From the NCBI GenBank assembly GCA_030648435.1, contig JAUSHE010000030.1, positions 1-22,384 of the forward strand: a DNA stretch of 22,384 nucleotides, given 5' to 3'. The translations under genes were made by a program, and so were the position numbers. Below, in pieces: positions 1 through 6,178 of this stretch (position 1 is its first letter; each line of letters begins with the position of its first letter). The DNA is from Candidatus Daviesbacteria bacterium (GTDB lineage: Bacteria > Patescibacteria > Microgenomatia > Daviesbacterales > UBA10151). The notes beneath the pieces were generated by a model. That model was not told the DNA's origin, did no database searches, and worked only from the letters and a program-made list of their open reading frames with translations.

Positions 1-1
1 A

Positions 2-307
2 ATAATAATTACTTTCCTATTTACTACCCCCATTGAACCAGAATATCCGATGCTTCGAGCCAGATTTGGGACCATCATGCATCACTCCTCTGATGGTTTA
101 GGTGAGGCTCATATTTATTGTTATTACCCAAAGGCTGAGGCAGAAACTAAGCTAATCATTAGAAGACAGGATGATGGTGACTGCAGTAAGTGGTATGGTC
201 AGACAGTCTTTTACGAAGGCCCACATGTGTCAGAGAAAGAAAAATACTGGTGGTCAAAAGAGCAACATATTAAAGATTGTGCAGGTTGTGACGATTTAAG
301 ATTATAG
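2..307 (+). CDS. C-terminal part of an unknown protein (5' truncated by window edge)
   Basis: The frame is open from base 2 to the TAA at 305-307, and the first ATG (base 50) is internal to it. The residues before that ATG (IIITFLFTTPIEPEYP) begin hydrophobic, as at the end of a signal peptide or membrane anchor, so the gene probably starts outside the window. The rest is small, hydrophilic and rich in Tyr, Trp and His, with a C-terminal CAGC pair of cysteines (residues KDCAGCDDLRL). No family is recognised and no function is proposed. It is the only plus-strand gene before tRNA-Gly, and no terminator with a clear T-run follows it. Confidence 0.45.
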   Translation: MIITFLFTTPIEPEYPMLRARFGTIMHHSSDGLGEAHIYCYYPKAEAETKLIIRRQDDGDCSKWYGQTVFYEGPHVSEKEKYWWSKEQHIKDCAGCDDLRL

Positions 308-443
308 CAAAAAAACATTGAAACTAAACCATATACTTACATTAAAAATTAAAGTATCTATTAAAAGAAGAGGTAATTGGCTCGGATTCTCAATTAGAGC
401 GTCAGAATAGTCTAAATGACCCTCAATTTCCTCAAGTTTTTTA

Positions 444-518
444 TGGAGCGGGTGAGGGGAGTCGGACCCCTTACGTCCACTTTGGAAAAGTGGCATTCTA
501 CCGGTGAATTACACCCGC
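444..518 (-). tRNA. tRNA-Gly(TCC)
   Basis: On the minus strand the acceptor arm GCGGGTG pairs with CACCCGC, followed by discriminator T and an encoded CCA (444-446). The anticodon stem is CCACT/AGTGG with loop TTTCCAA, giving anticodon TCC. The T-arm reads GGGGTCCGACTCCCC. Length is 75 nt including CCA. Confidence 0.93.
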
Positions 519-523
519 TTCTC

Positions 524-560
524 ACTTCGTTCGAAGTAAGCAAGCTTTCCTTTTGCTTAC
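524..560. other. overlapping short hairpins upstream of tRNA-Gly
   Basis: ACTTCG-TT-CGAAGT (524-537) overlaps a second inverted repeat GTAAGCAA (536-543) / TTGCTTAC (553-560). The right half (TTTTGCTTACGCAAA) recurs near 21567-21581 at the 3' end of another gene. The role is unknown; it could be terminator-like for a minus-strand transcript or part of a dispersed palindrome family. The rest of 561-801 shows nothing beyond the short ORF at 628. Confidence 0.35.
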
Positions 561-627
561 GCAAAACGTAAACTATATTCTACTCAAAACCAGCTCCTTA
601 TTTCAAGCAGTGTAGTAAAATACTATC

Positions 628-699
628 ATGATTAAATTTTTATACAAGAATTTTTTGAAGCCTTTTTTCTTTTTACTAGGGATTAGTAAAACTTCTTAA
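628..699 (+). CDS. possible 23-aa hydrophobic peptide or truncated gene remnant
   Basis: The ATG at 628 opens a 23-codon frame ending TAA at 697-699: a basic start (MIKFLYKNFLKP) then a hydrophobic run (FFFLLGIS). A TAAAAT box at 616-621 ends 6 nt before the ATG, the same spacing as in front of most genes here, which is the main reason for listing it. It resembles the N-terminus of a membrane-attached protein and could be the remnant of a gene whose body was lost. Too short for a family assignment. Confidence 0.25.
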   Translation: MIKFLYKNFLKPFFFLLGISKTS

Positions 700-759
700 A
701 AATAACGGTTACAGAAATATTTCAGAAGCGAAATGCGCGCGATTTTTAATGCGAAGCAT

Positions 760-773
760 CAAGCTTTGCTTAT
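760..773. repeat. 14-bp dispersed repeat (copy 1)
   Basis: The 14-mer CAAGCTTTGCTTAT occurs here, 28 bp past the stop of the Nudix gene, and again at 4652-4665 across the stop codon of the RRM gene. Both are at 3' ends of minus-strand genes. With the preceding bases the second copy can fold as AGCAA-GCT-TTGCT. Possibly part of a terminator or dispersed palindrome family. Confidence 0.4.
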
Positions 774-801
774 TATCATACCAATAAATTATCTAAACAG
801 C

Positions 802-1275
802 TTAAGTTACAACCTGTGGAGTTTTATTGTGCAGTGCATACTCAATTAACAATAGTTGTCTCTTCGAGATAAAAGGTAGGTTTTCAAAAGAGAAAAAACC
901 AAATTCAGTTACTTCCGGCGACTTCTTAAATTCTCCTCCGATGTGTTGACCCACTACGGTTACATCCAAGCGTGAAGTTTCTCTATCAGTTCTAATTTTA
1001 AGTTGCTCTTCAGCACTCACCACAAGTCCTGACTCCTCAAGTATCTCCCGTTCAAGTGCCTCAAAGGGGTGTTCTTTTGACTTAATGTATCCGCCTGGCA
1101 AACTCCAGGCAGTTTGCCTATAAGTATGTTTAAAGAGTAAAACCTCATTACTTTCATTAAAAATAATACCTGTGACACCAATTAGAAATTGGTCTTGAAA
1201 AACACGCATAAGCAAGAGTTGAATGCCGCGAGGCATGGATAGGGCACGCCAGAGCTTAGCAAGAATAGTTTTCAC
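802..1275 (-). CDS. Nudix hydrolase
   Basis: A 157-aa protein with an intact Nudix box (GX5EX7REXXEEXG): G-YIKSK-E-HPFEALE-REILEESG at about residues 62-84, in the strand-loop-helix that binds the metal-diphosphate. Nudix enzymes cleave a nucleoside diphosphate linked to another moiety; the substrate cannot be told from sequence. The N-terminal 25 residues are basic and hydrophobic (LWRALSMPRGIQLLLMRVFQ), which is unusual for a soluble Nudix and may dock to the membrane. The start is GTG, overlapping the LapA-like stop as GTGA, so translation is probably coupled. It is the last gene of the surface operon that begins with the LPNTG protein. Confidence 0.9.
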   Translation of the reverse strand: MKTILAKLWRALSMPRGIQLLLMRVFQDQFLIGVTGIIFNESNEVLLFKHTYRQTAWSLPGGYIKSKEHPFEALEREILEESGLVVSAEEQLKIRTDRETSRLDVTVVGQHIGGEFKKSPEVTEFGFFSFENLPFISKRQLLLIEYALHNKTPQVVT

Positions 1276-1625
1276 AAGGATTTATCATCATCAGGGGCAC
1301 TTGATTCTGCCTTAAGTCGGGTATTTTCAAGTTCTAATTGATGGATTTGCTTAAGATATTCTGCATTTTCTTTTTTGTAGTCCTTAATTTTACTGTCTTT
1401 CCCCCGCATAGTAAAACCAGTTGCTATATCGTTTACAAAACTGATAGTCCAGGAAAGAAACAGTCCAGCGAGGAGTGCGCCAACTATTACAATATAAGCG
1501 GGAATACCCGCTGTGTAGTTTAAGAAATTAAGTGAGATAACAGCTGTGTTTTGAATAGCAAAGTAAGCAATAATAAGTCCAAACAAAACAGTAACAATTA
1601 ATGTTGCCATATATTTATCATACAC
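1272..1625 (-). CDS. LapA-like (DUF1049) membrane protein
   Basis: The protein has two hydrophobic segments (about residues 8-28 and 41-63) separated by a short loop with QNTAVISLNF, typical of the LapA/DUF1049 family, then a charged coiled-coil-like tail (KDYKKENAEYLKQIHQLELE). In proteobacteria LapA works in lipopolysaccharide assembly control, but homologues are widespread in bacteria without LPS and no such role is implied here. The GTG at 1625 overlaps the sortase stop (TAGTG); an in-frame ATG at 1610 gives a 112-aa form and is an equally good start. No Shine-Dalgarno sequence is visible for either, consistent with translational coupling. Confidence 0.75.
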   Translation of the reverse strand: MYDKYMATLIVTVLFGLIIAYFAIQNTAVISLNFLNYTAGIPAYIVIVGALLAGLFLSWTISFVNDIATGFTMRGKDSKIKDYKKENAEYLKQIHQLELENTRLKAESSAPDDDKSL

Positions 1626-2284
1626 TAAAAAGCATCTGCAAATACCACCAATCGTTTAGTATAGCTTTTTTTAACTCCGTCCCACACACCATCGCAGGTG
1701 ATAAGATTGAGACGCGCCTTATCGTTTGAGCTAAATACATCCTCCGCATAGCCTGGATTATAGGTACGGCTTTCCCTGACGATGAAGGTAGTAGATATCC
1801 CTTTATCGTCTTCAATATGCAATTTGTCCCCTTCTTTTAGCTTATACAAATTATAAAATACACCCTCTTCACCATTTTTCCCATTAATGTGCCCGGCAAT
1901 CACAGCACTACCCTTTTCCCCTGGAAGCGCTCCAAGCTTAAACCATCCTACGTCGACGGTATTACTGGGAACTTCCATTTCTCCCTTAGGATTAACGCCT
2001 ACATACTGAATACCGGCGTTAACATTGATTGCGGGTATCGTAAGACGCACAGGCGATCCTACAGAGATTTTAGCTACTACCTCGGTTTGGGCAACTGATT
2101 GGGGTGCTGATTTCTCGCGAGTACTTTGTGTAAAATGAAAAAGAAGTAGTAGTGAGAAGACTGCGAAGGCAACCAGTAACAGTGGTCTAACGTAAGCTTT
2201 CAATGCAGGGATGAAAATCTTGTGTTTCTTTGAATTAAAATAAGAAGGAATGAAATCCCGAAGATGCCGGTCGGGATGTACCAT
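1625..2284 (-). CDS. Sortase (class F/E-like)
   Basis: A 219-aa transpeptidase with one N-terminal membrane anchor (about residues 33-51) and an extracytoplasmic sortase domain. The catalytic triad is visible: His132 in IAGHINGK, Cys197 in LITCDG, Arg211 in TKRLVVF. The PSNTVDVGWFKLGALPGEKGSAVIAGH region matches the class E/F style seen in actinobacteria and CPR. Its likely substrate is the adjacent upstream protein ending in LPNTG. The ATG at 2284 overlaps that gene by 85 bp; a TTG at 2203 overlapping the upstream stop (ATTGA) would give 192 aa and still keep the membrane anchor, so the start is uncertain. Confidence 0.88.
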   Translation of the reverse strand: MVHPDRHLRDFIPSYFNSKKHKIFIPALKAYVRPLLLVAFAVFSLLLLFHFTQSTREKSAPQSVAQTEVVAKISVGSPVRLTIPAINVNAGIQYVGVNPKGEMEVPSNTVDVGWFKLGALPGEKGSAVIAGHINGKNGEEGVFYNLYKLKEGDKLHIEDDKGISTTFIVRESRTYNPGYAEDVFSSNDKARLNLITCDGVWDGVKKSYTKRLVVFADAF

Positions 2285-3381
2285 GAAATATTGTCCTCAC
2301 GAGGAGCGAGGCCTGTATTTGGCAGTTTCGGCCCTCCGATAAGCTTTGATACCCCATAACTTCCTATTCTGCAAGTACTTCTACCTGCGATTTGAACCCA
2401 GATGGGCTGGTTAGGAGGAAGATCATTAATGGTCGTTGAAAATCCGGTTACGTCAACATTGTATAACCATTTTCCGTGTTCAAAACCATATTGAATATTA
2501 AACAAATCTGTTCCTGATTGTGGACCCCAGCTAAAAAAGATACTATTGGGACTAACCCTTCTTGATTCAATTACAAATGGTGAAACTATAGTACTGGCAA
2601 GAGGTGGACAATAAGGAGCGGCCGGAACTGAGGTTGTGTTGTTAACTAAAACTGAAGTTGCGGCGGCGGCACTGGCACCAGTAGTTCCTGCTGCGCAGTC
2701 AGCTCTGGTAATAGTATTAGTGTCCATTGTAACTGCGCCATTACGCGCCAGCACTCTTCCGTTGACGGTTGCGCTTGTATTTAGAGTAATAGATGTTAAA
2801 GCCAGAATATTTCCAATGAAATTGGTACTGGTACCAAGTGTTGCGGAACTACCAACCTGCCAATAGACATTACATGCTTGGGCGCTGTTAGTAAGAACAA
2901 CTTTGCTGGAGGATGAAGTGATAAGGGTAGTGCCCATTTTGAAGATGAAAACTGCATTCGCGTCCCCCCCACCATCGAGCGTCAGGGTCCCGCCTCCTGT
3001 TATCTCAAACGTAGTATCGGCAGAGTCATATACCCCGGCTGTCAGAGTTGCTCCGGCAAGATCAGTGGCTCTGGTTGTAACCGGTGTCCTTCCGGCAGCA
3101 TCGTTATATGCCGTCACTAAATCATTTTTGGCTCCCTGGGTAACCGCATCGCCCACATGATTAGCGCCGCTTGAAAATGTGACAAGACCTGCAAAGCCGG
3201 TTTCAGTCGTAGTCGGGAATGTCCCTACATCTCCGGAAATAGTCGTCGCACCGGTATTGGTTATACCGGAACCGGCCAAAACAGCAAAAGCATCAGCCGT
3301 TCCAAGACCTACTCTTGATTGCGCTGCATATACTATTGTCGGGGTTATAATATATGAAATAATTAAAACCGCAAGAGGCAC
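2200..3381 (-). CDS. LPNTG-anchored ice-binding-like (DUF3494) surface protein
   Basis: The coding part holds a signal peptide ending near TIVYAAQS, a DUF3494 ice-binding-like beta-solenoid (about residues 26-229: ADAFAVLAGSGITNTG, SGDVGTFP, VYWQVGSSATLG, NGRVLARNGAVTMD), a fibronectin-III-like domain (about 262-350), and a sortase signal: LPNTG at 353-357, a hydrophobic stretch (WYIPTGIFGISFLLILI) and a basic tail. DUF3494 proteins bind ice in some polar organisms but many act as adhesins, so ice binding is not assumed. The annotated start is a GTG in the middle of the hydrophobic core and lacks a basic n-region. The frame stays open upstream through a (GA)8 tract to a TAG near 3468 without an ATG; the true start is probably the ATG at 3491, reachable only if the tract changes by 2 nt. 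Sortase, LapA-like and Nudix genes follow. Confidence 0.85.
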   Translation of the reverse strand: MPLAVLIISYIITPTIVYAAQSRVGLGTADAFAVLAGSGITNTGATTISGDVGTFPTTTETGFAGLVTFSSGANHVGDAVTQGAKNDLVTAYNDAAGRTPVTTRATDLAGATLTAGVYDSADTTFEITGGGTLTLDGGGDANAVFIFKMGTTLITSSSSKVVLTNSAQACNVYWQVGSSATLGTSTNFIGNILALTSITLNTSATVNGRVLARNGAVTMDTNTITRADCAAGTTGASAAAATSVLVNNTTSVPAAPYCPPLASTIVSPFVIESRRVSPNSIFFSWGPQSGTDLFNIQYGFEHGKWLYNVDVTGFSTTINDLPPNQPIWVQIAGRSTCRIGSYGVSKLIGGPKLPNTGLAPREDNISWYIPTGIFGISFLLILIQRNTRFSSLH

Positions 3382-3425
3382 AATAATTAAAAGTAGTGCT
3401 AAAACTAAAACTGTAAATTTTCCTA

Positions 3426-3442
3426 CTCTCTCTCTCTCTCTC
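3426..3442 (-). repeat. (GA)8 dinucleotide tract in signal-peptide region
   Basis: Eight GA units (minus strand, 3442 to 3427) plus a trailing G. From the ATG at 3491 the frame reads MEKKIKASYLYIYRWIRERERE then TAG at 3425-3423. The adhesin frame is offset by 2 nt (3491-3381=110). Losing one unit or gaining two joins the ATG to the hydrophobic core and gives a normal signal peptide. Confidence 0.8.
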
Positions 3443-3499
3443 GTATCCAGCGATAAATGTAAAGGTAGCTAGCTTTTATTTTCTTTTCCATTTACTTAG

Positions 3500-3528
3500 A
3501 GTATTTCACAAAAATGATCATATTGCAA
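3500..3528 (-). promoter_or_regulatory. candidate promoter of the adhesin-sortase operon
   Basis: On the minus strand TTGCAA (3528-3523), a 17-nt spacer and AATACT (3505-3500), ending 8 nt before the ATG at 3491. Each box matches consensus at 4 of 6 positions. Its place supports 3491 as the real gene start. Confidence 0.4.
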
Positions 3529-3547
3529 TACGGAAAAAAGTTCTTTG

Positions 3548-3564
3548 CCTCGCCTTTGGCGAGG
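3548..3564 (-). terminator. hairpin downstream of the tRNA pair
   Basis: CCTCGCC-TTT-GGCGAGG forms a perfect 7-bp stem. Read on the minus strand it is followed by CAAAGAACTTTTTTCC, so the T-run starts about 8 nt after the stem. It could end the tRNA-Leu/tRNA-Pro transcript, but the T-run is not immediate. Confidence 0.4.
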
Positions 3565-3611
3565 AGCGTGTTAAAATTTTCGCGTTTTTTGCAGTCCTAT
3601 GGACTGGTTCG

Positions 3612-3628
3612 GTCGGGGACCAGGGAAT
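3612..3628. repeat. duplicate of the tRNA-Pro 3' end (partner at 3702-3718)
   Basis: GTCGGGGACCAGGGAAT is identical to 3702-3718, which is the 3' acceptor/T-arm portion of tRNA-Pro. The copies are 90 bp apart in direct orientation. Between them lies a long imperfect hairpin (about 3622-3678: AGGGAATAAGA...CGCC-TTGAAC-AA-GTTCAA-T-GGCG...TCTTTATCCCT). Identical tRNA-end repeats are typical of integration scars, but 90 bp is very short, so slippage duplication is equally possible. Confidence 0.6.
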
Positions 3629-3702
3629 AAGATAGGGTCGCCTTGAACAAGTTCAATGGCGCTTCCTTCTTTATCCCTGTTCCTCCTCCTTCGATGACTC
3701 AG

Positions 3703-3774
3703 TCGGGGACCAGGGAATTGAACCCTGTGCTTCCCGCTCCCAAAGCGGGCGTTCTACCGATGAACTAGTCCCCG
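3703..3774 (-). tRNA. tRNA-Pro(TGG)
   Basis: Acceptor CGGGGAC / GTCCCCG with discriminator A, D-arm TAGTTCATCGGTA, anticodon stem CCCGC/GCGGG with loop TTTGGGA (anticodon TGG, G37), T-arm CAGGGTTCAATTCCCTG. The C1-G72 pair is the usual tRNA-Pro identity feature. No CCA is encoded; the next bases are CTGAG. Confidence 0.92.
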
Positions 3775-3785
3775 TTTACAAAAAG

Positions 3786-3867
3786 TGCTGGTGAAGGGAG
3801 TCGAACCCTTATGCCTTTTGGGCACCCGCTCTTAAGGCGGGCGCGTATGCCATTCCGCCACACCAGC
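3786..3867 (-). tRNA. tRNA-Leu(TAA)
   Basis: Acceptor GCTGGTG / CACCAGC with discriminator A, anticodon stem CCCGC/GCGGG with loop CTTAAGA (anticodon TAA), a long class II variable arm (TGCCCAAAAGGCA) and T-arm AAGGGTTCGACTCCCTT. No CCA is encoded. It lies 11 bp upstream of tRNA-Pro and is probably co-transcribed with it. Confidence 0.93.
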
Positions 3868-3893
3868 AATTTAGGTATTGTAACAAAAAAGTA

Positions 3894-3922
3894 TTGACAT
3901 TTGGAAGAAGGTCTATTATTCT
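3894..3922 (+). promoter_or_regulatory. promoter for the S-component-like gene
   Basis: TTGACA (3894-3899), a 17-nt spacer and TATTCT (3917-3922). The start site would fall near 3930, so translation most likely starts at ATG 3933 or 3924, with almost no leader. The apparent TTG start at 3894 is the -35 box itself. Confidence 0.6.
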
Positions 3923-3923
3923 T

Positions 3924-4607
3924 ATGACTTCAATGACTAACTTGCAGAAAAAATTATTCTTTTTAGGTTTATTTTCAGTAGTAGGCTTTATGGCTCTACA
4001 AATTCCTTTTAACAAAGTCATGGGTTCAAATGTATCTTTTACTTTGTTTGATTTTTTTGCTCCCATGGCAGGGGGATTTTTAGGACCTGTTTTTGGTATA
4101 GCATCCGTATTTGCAGTTGAAGTGATTAATCTTTTTATCAAAAATACGCCTCTTACAACAGGATCTGTAATCAGATTATTCCCGACCCTGTTTGCTGTTT
4201 TATATTTTGCGCTGGCTTCCAAGAATGGTTCGACTTCGCTCACCACTAAAGGATTACTGATAATACCTGTTCTGGCAATTATAGCTTTCATTGCTCACCC
4301 AATCGGCAGGCAGGTTCCTCAATATGCCTTAATGTTTTGGTTTATTCCGATAATTGCTTACTTTAAAAGGGATAATCTTTTCTTCAGAAGTTTAGGATCA
4401 ACTTTCACTGCTCACGCAGTCGGCGGAGCTCTCTGGATTTGGACATTTAATTTACCTGCTGCAGTTTGGAGAAGTCTTCCTCCAATTGTAGTTGCTGAAA
4501 GATTGCTCTTTGCAACAGGCATTGCTGCATCATATGTGATCGTAAATTACGCCTTAAGTTTTCTCATAAAAAAGAGGCTACTGCCAAAACTGGAAATAGC
4601 CTCCTGA
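3924..4607 (+). CDS. polytopic membrane protein, ECF-transporter S-component-like
   Basis: A protein of about 227 aa with roughly six hydrophobic segments. The N-terminal half (LFDFFAPMAGGFLGPVFGIA, then VFAVEVINLF) has the Pro/Gly-rich pattern of substrate-binding S components of energy-coupling-factor transporters. These bind a vitamin or metal in the membrane and need an EcfA/T module, which is not in this window. A second conserved-looking stretch is FTAHAVGGALWIWTF. The ligand cannot be inferred. The ATG at 3933 (MTNLQKK) is an alternative start and suits the promoter slightly better. Convergent with the RRM gene; two hairpins separate them. Confidence 0.5.
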   Translation: MTSMTNLQKKLFFLGLFSVVGFMALQIPFNKVMGSNVSFTLFDFFAPMAGGFLGPVFGIASVFAVEVINLFIKNTPLTTGSVIRLFPTLFAVLYFALASKNGSTSLTTKGLLIIPVLAIIAFIAHPIGRQVPQYALMFWFIPIIAYFKRDNLFFRSLGSTFTAHAVGGALWIWTFNLPAAVWRSLPPIVVAERLLFATGIAASYVIVNYALSFLIKKRLLPKLEIAS

Positions 4608-4646
4608 AAACTCCCAAAGGAGTTTACTCTACTCCGCAAAGCGGAG
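4608..4646. terminator. two hairpins between convergent genes
   Basis: AAACTCC-CAAA-GGAGTTT (4608-4625), directly after the stop codon, is followed by CTCCGC-AAA-GCGGAG (4632-4646). They lie between the convergent S-component-like and RRM genes and are symmetric enough to act on both strands. The first has A-rich and T-rich ends but no long T-run. Confidence 0.45.
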
Positions 4647-4661
4647 GAGAGCAAGCTTTGC

Positions 4662-4922
4662 TTATCTATCTTCTCTAGGCCTTGCAATGTTAACAACGAT
4701 CTTACGACCTTCAACATCTGTACCATTTAAGTTTTTGACTGCGTTTTGAGCCTCTTCGTCAGAAGACATCTCAACGAAACCAAAACCGCGTGAACGTCCT
4801 GTTTCACGGTCTTTTACGATCTGAGCTGTAGCAACTGTACCTGCTTGCGCAAAAAGCGCAGCAAGTCCGGCATCGTCAATTGACCAAGGCAGCGAACCTA
4901 CGAACAATTTTCTGTTATTGAT
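4662..4922 (-). CDS. RRM-domain RNA-binding protein
   Basis: A single RNA-recognition motif of about 86 aa: RNP2 LFVGSLPW near the N-terminus, RNP1 RGFGFVEM in the middle, beta4 GRKIVVNIARP, then a short basic-acidic tail. Small RRM proteins of this kind are known from cyanobacteria and other bacteria, where several are cold-induced and bind U-rich RNA. With standard starts only, translation would begin at TTG 4907, directly at RNP2 and 21 nt from the Shine-Dalgarno sequence. The extended Shine-Dalgarno GAGGTGA (4935-4929) is ideally spaced (6 nt) to an in-frame ATC at 4922, giving MNNRKLFVG, the usual N-terminus of the family. I therefore place the start at ATC, with the TTG as fallback. A hairpin covers the Shine-Dalgarno (next entry). 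Confidence 0.9.
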   Translation of the reverse strand: MNNRKLFVGSLPWSIDDAGLAALFAQAGTVATAQIVKDRETGRSRGFGFVEMSSDEEAQNAVKNLNGTDVEGRKIVVNIARPREDR

Positions 4923-4924
4923 AA

Positions 4925-4966
4925 AAATTCACCTCTCTTTCTTTTTAGATTTGTGGAGGTGAATTT
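4925..4966 (-). promoter_or_regulatory. 5'-UTR hairpin sequestering the RRM Shine-Dalgarno
   Basis: AAATTCACCTC (4966-4956 on minus) is the exact reverse complement of GAGGTGAATTT (4935-4925), giving an 11-bp stem with a 20-nt U-rich loop. The 3' arm contains the full Shine-Dalgarno GAGGTGA. Ribosome access would need melting or protein binding; autoregulation or temperature control are inferences. Confidence 0.65.
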
Positions 4967-5104
4967 ACTTAAAAAACACTAAATACACTCTACTCACTTC
5001 TTAATTCTCCCATATACATACCCCAAAAGCAAATACCCCAAAATAACCTGCCCGCAATGCTTCGCATAGCGATGCAGGCGGGTCGCGCAATTATCGCGCA
5101 GTGA

Positions 5105-5114
5105 ATCACGCAAT
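5105..5114. repeat. ATCACGCAAT repeat at the fic 3' end
   Basis: One copy lies at the end of the fic gene and two tandem copies lie in its promoter region (6193-6202, 6204-6213). Similar CGCGCAATTATCGCGC words lie at 5085-5100, and CCGCGCATT at 6217-6225. Next to it (5047-5082) is an imperfect G/C-rich hairpin built on CCCGC/GCGGG. Confidence 0.45.
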
Positions 5115-6172
5115 TATTTAACAAAGACGTAGTAAGAACTTGGGCCTTTGCCCTCTAATTTAAGCAAACCTTTATCTGATAAGTTTTTTAATTTTAGTTG
5201 AGCGGTTCTTTTAGCTACTTTTAAAACATCTACAACATCTTCTGAAGTAATTCTGCCTGTTGTAGTTATAAAGTCCATAATTTGAATCTCATTACGGTCC
5301 AAAAAGATCTGCTCGCTCTTTTTGCTCTTTTTGCCAAAACCAATGGACTGAATTTGTTCCAAAACTTTCCGCGCCTCAACCAAGAACCCGGTGGTGAAAT
5401 ACTCCAGCCAGGAAGTAAAATCCATATCTTCCTGATAGTTTTTACCTTGTGCCCTGTTTTCCGCATTGTAGTAAGACATCCTGTCTCTGTTGTAGTAATC
5501 CTCAAGCACCAGGATTTTCCGAAGATCCCAGCCATCCCGATAAAGCTGCAGTTGTGTTAATAGCCTTGCTACCCGGCCGTTTCCGTCTGTGAAAGGGTGG
5601 ACAGTCACAAACTGCAGATGCAGTATACCTGCACGGACAACGGGATGAATATCTTCTTTTTTTGAAGTTTTAAGCCATGCTAACAGATCATTAATTAATT
5701 TTTTTACCTGCGGAGCAGGGGGAGCCTTAAACCTCAGCATTTCCCTTCCATCTCCTAAATCATCCAACACATACACATCAGACGGCCTGTATCTTCCTGT
5801 TTTTTCTTTGTCCACTAATCCACCTATTACTAGTTTATGAAGCTTTAGAATTTCCTCTTCTGTAATATCGCCCTTTTTCCTGCTCATCTCATCCAGCGTT
5901 TTAAGTGCATTGTAATAATTCTCTACTTCCAGGATATCCTTTTGCGGAGCTCTGACAGATTTACCCTCCAGTACTTTTCCCACTTCAAACTGGGCAAGTT
6001 TATTCCCTTCAATAGAAGTTGAGGTATGAGCCATTCTAAGAATAGCCTGCCTCCTTAGTTGGGCTTCATTTAAAGGCAAAACGCGGGACCGCTCCACAGC
6101 AGCCTTAATTTCTGCAATCTCTGCAATACGGGAAAGTATGGTAGAGGTAATACTATATTGGGGTCGCAGCAT
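5114..6172 (-). CDS. Fic-domain protein with winged-helix C-terminus
   Basis: A 352-aa protein. The Fic catalytic motif HPFTDGNGRVAR (H192 onward) is intact, as needed for transfer of AMP (or another phosphate-containing group) to a Ser/Thr/Tyr hydroxyl. An N-terminal inhibitory motif fits (S/T)xxxE(G/N): STSIEGN at residues 51-57, marking a class II Fic whose inhibitory helix is in the same chain. The C-terminal about 60 residues (from NEIQIMDFITTTGRITSEDV) form a winged helix-turn-helix, common in this family and probably DNA- or partner-binding. TATAAT ends 6 nt before the ATG. The nearby repeats could be its operator. The target is unknown. It stands alone, with no separate antitoxin. Confidence 0.92.
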   Translation of the reverse strand: MLRPQYSITSTILSRIAEIAEIKAAVERSRVLPLNEAQLRRQAILRMAHTSTSIEGNKLAQFEVGKVLEGKSVRAPQKDILEVENYYNALKTLDEMSRKKGDITEEEILKLHKLVIGGLVDKEKTGRYRPSDVYVLDDLGDGREMLRFKAPPAPQVKKLINDLLAWLKTSKKEDIHPVVRAGILHLQFVTVHPFTDGNGRVARLLTQLQLYRDGWDLRKILVLEDYYNRDRMSYYNAENRAQGKNYQEDMDFTSWLEYFTTGFLVEARKVLEQIQSIGFGKKSKKSEQIFLDRNEIQIMDFITTTGRITSEDVVDVLKVAKRTAQLKLKNLSDKGLLKLEGKGPSSYYVFVK

Positions 6173-6178
6173 GGTTTA

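Noticed and set aside
302..496. 64-aa minus-strand open frame
   Set aside because: It overlaps tRNA-Gly and has no promoter or Shine-Dalgarno.
2636..3472. Plus-strand open frames opposite the adhesin gene
   Set aside because: Low-complexity Ala/Val/Pro-rich shadows of a gene with clear DUF3494 and LPNTG features on the other strand.
3894..3923. TTG start giving a 237-aa S-component-like protein
   Set aside because: The TTG is the start of a TTGACA -35 box with a matching -10 box downstream; ATG 3924 or 3933 is much more likely.
3809..4291. 160-aa minus-strand open frame
   Set aside because: It covers tRNA-Leu and runs antisense to a clear membrane-protein gene; its composition (many Lys, Thr, Pro) is that of a shadow frame.
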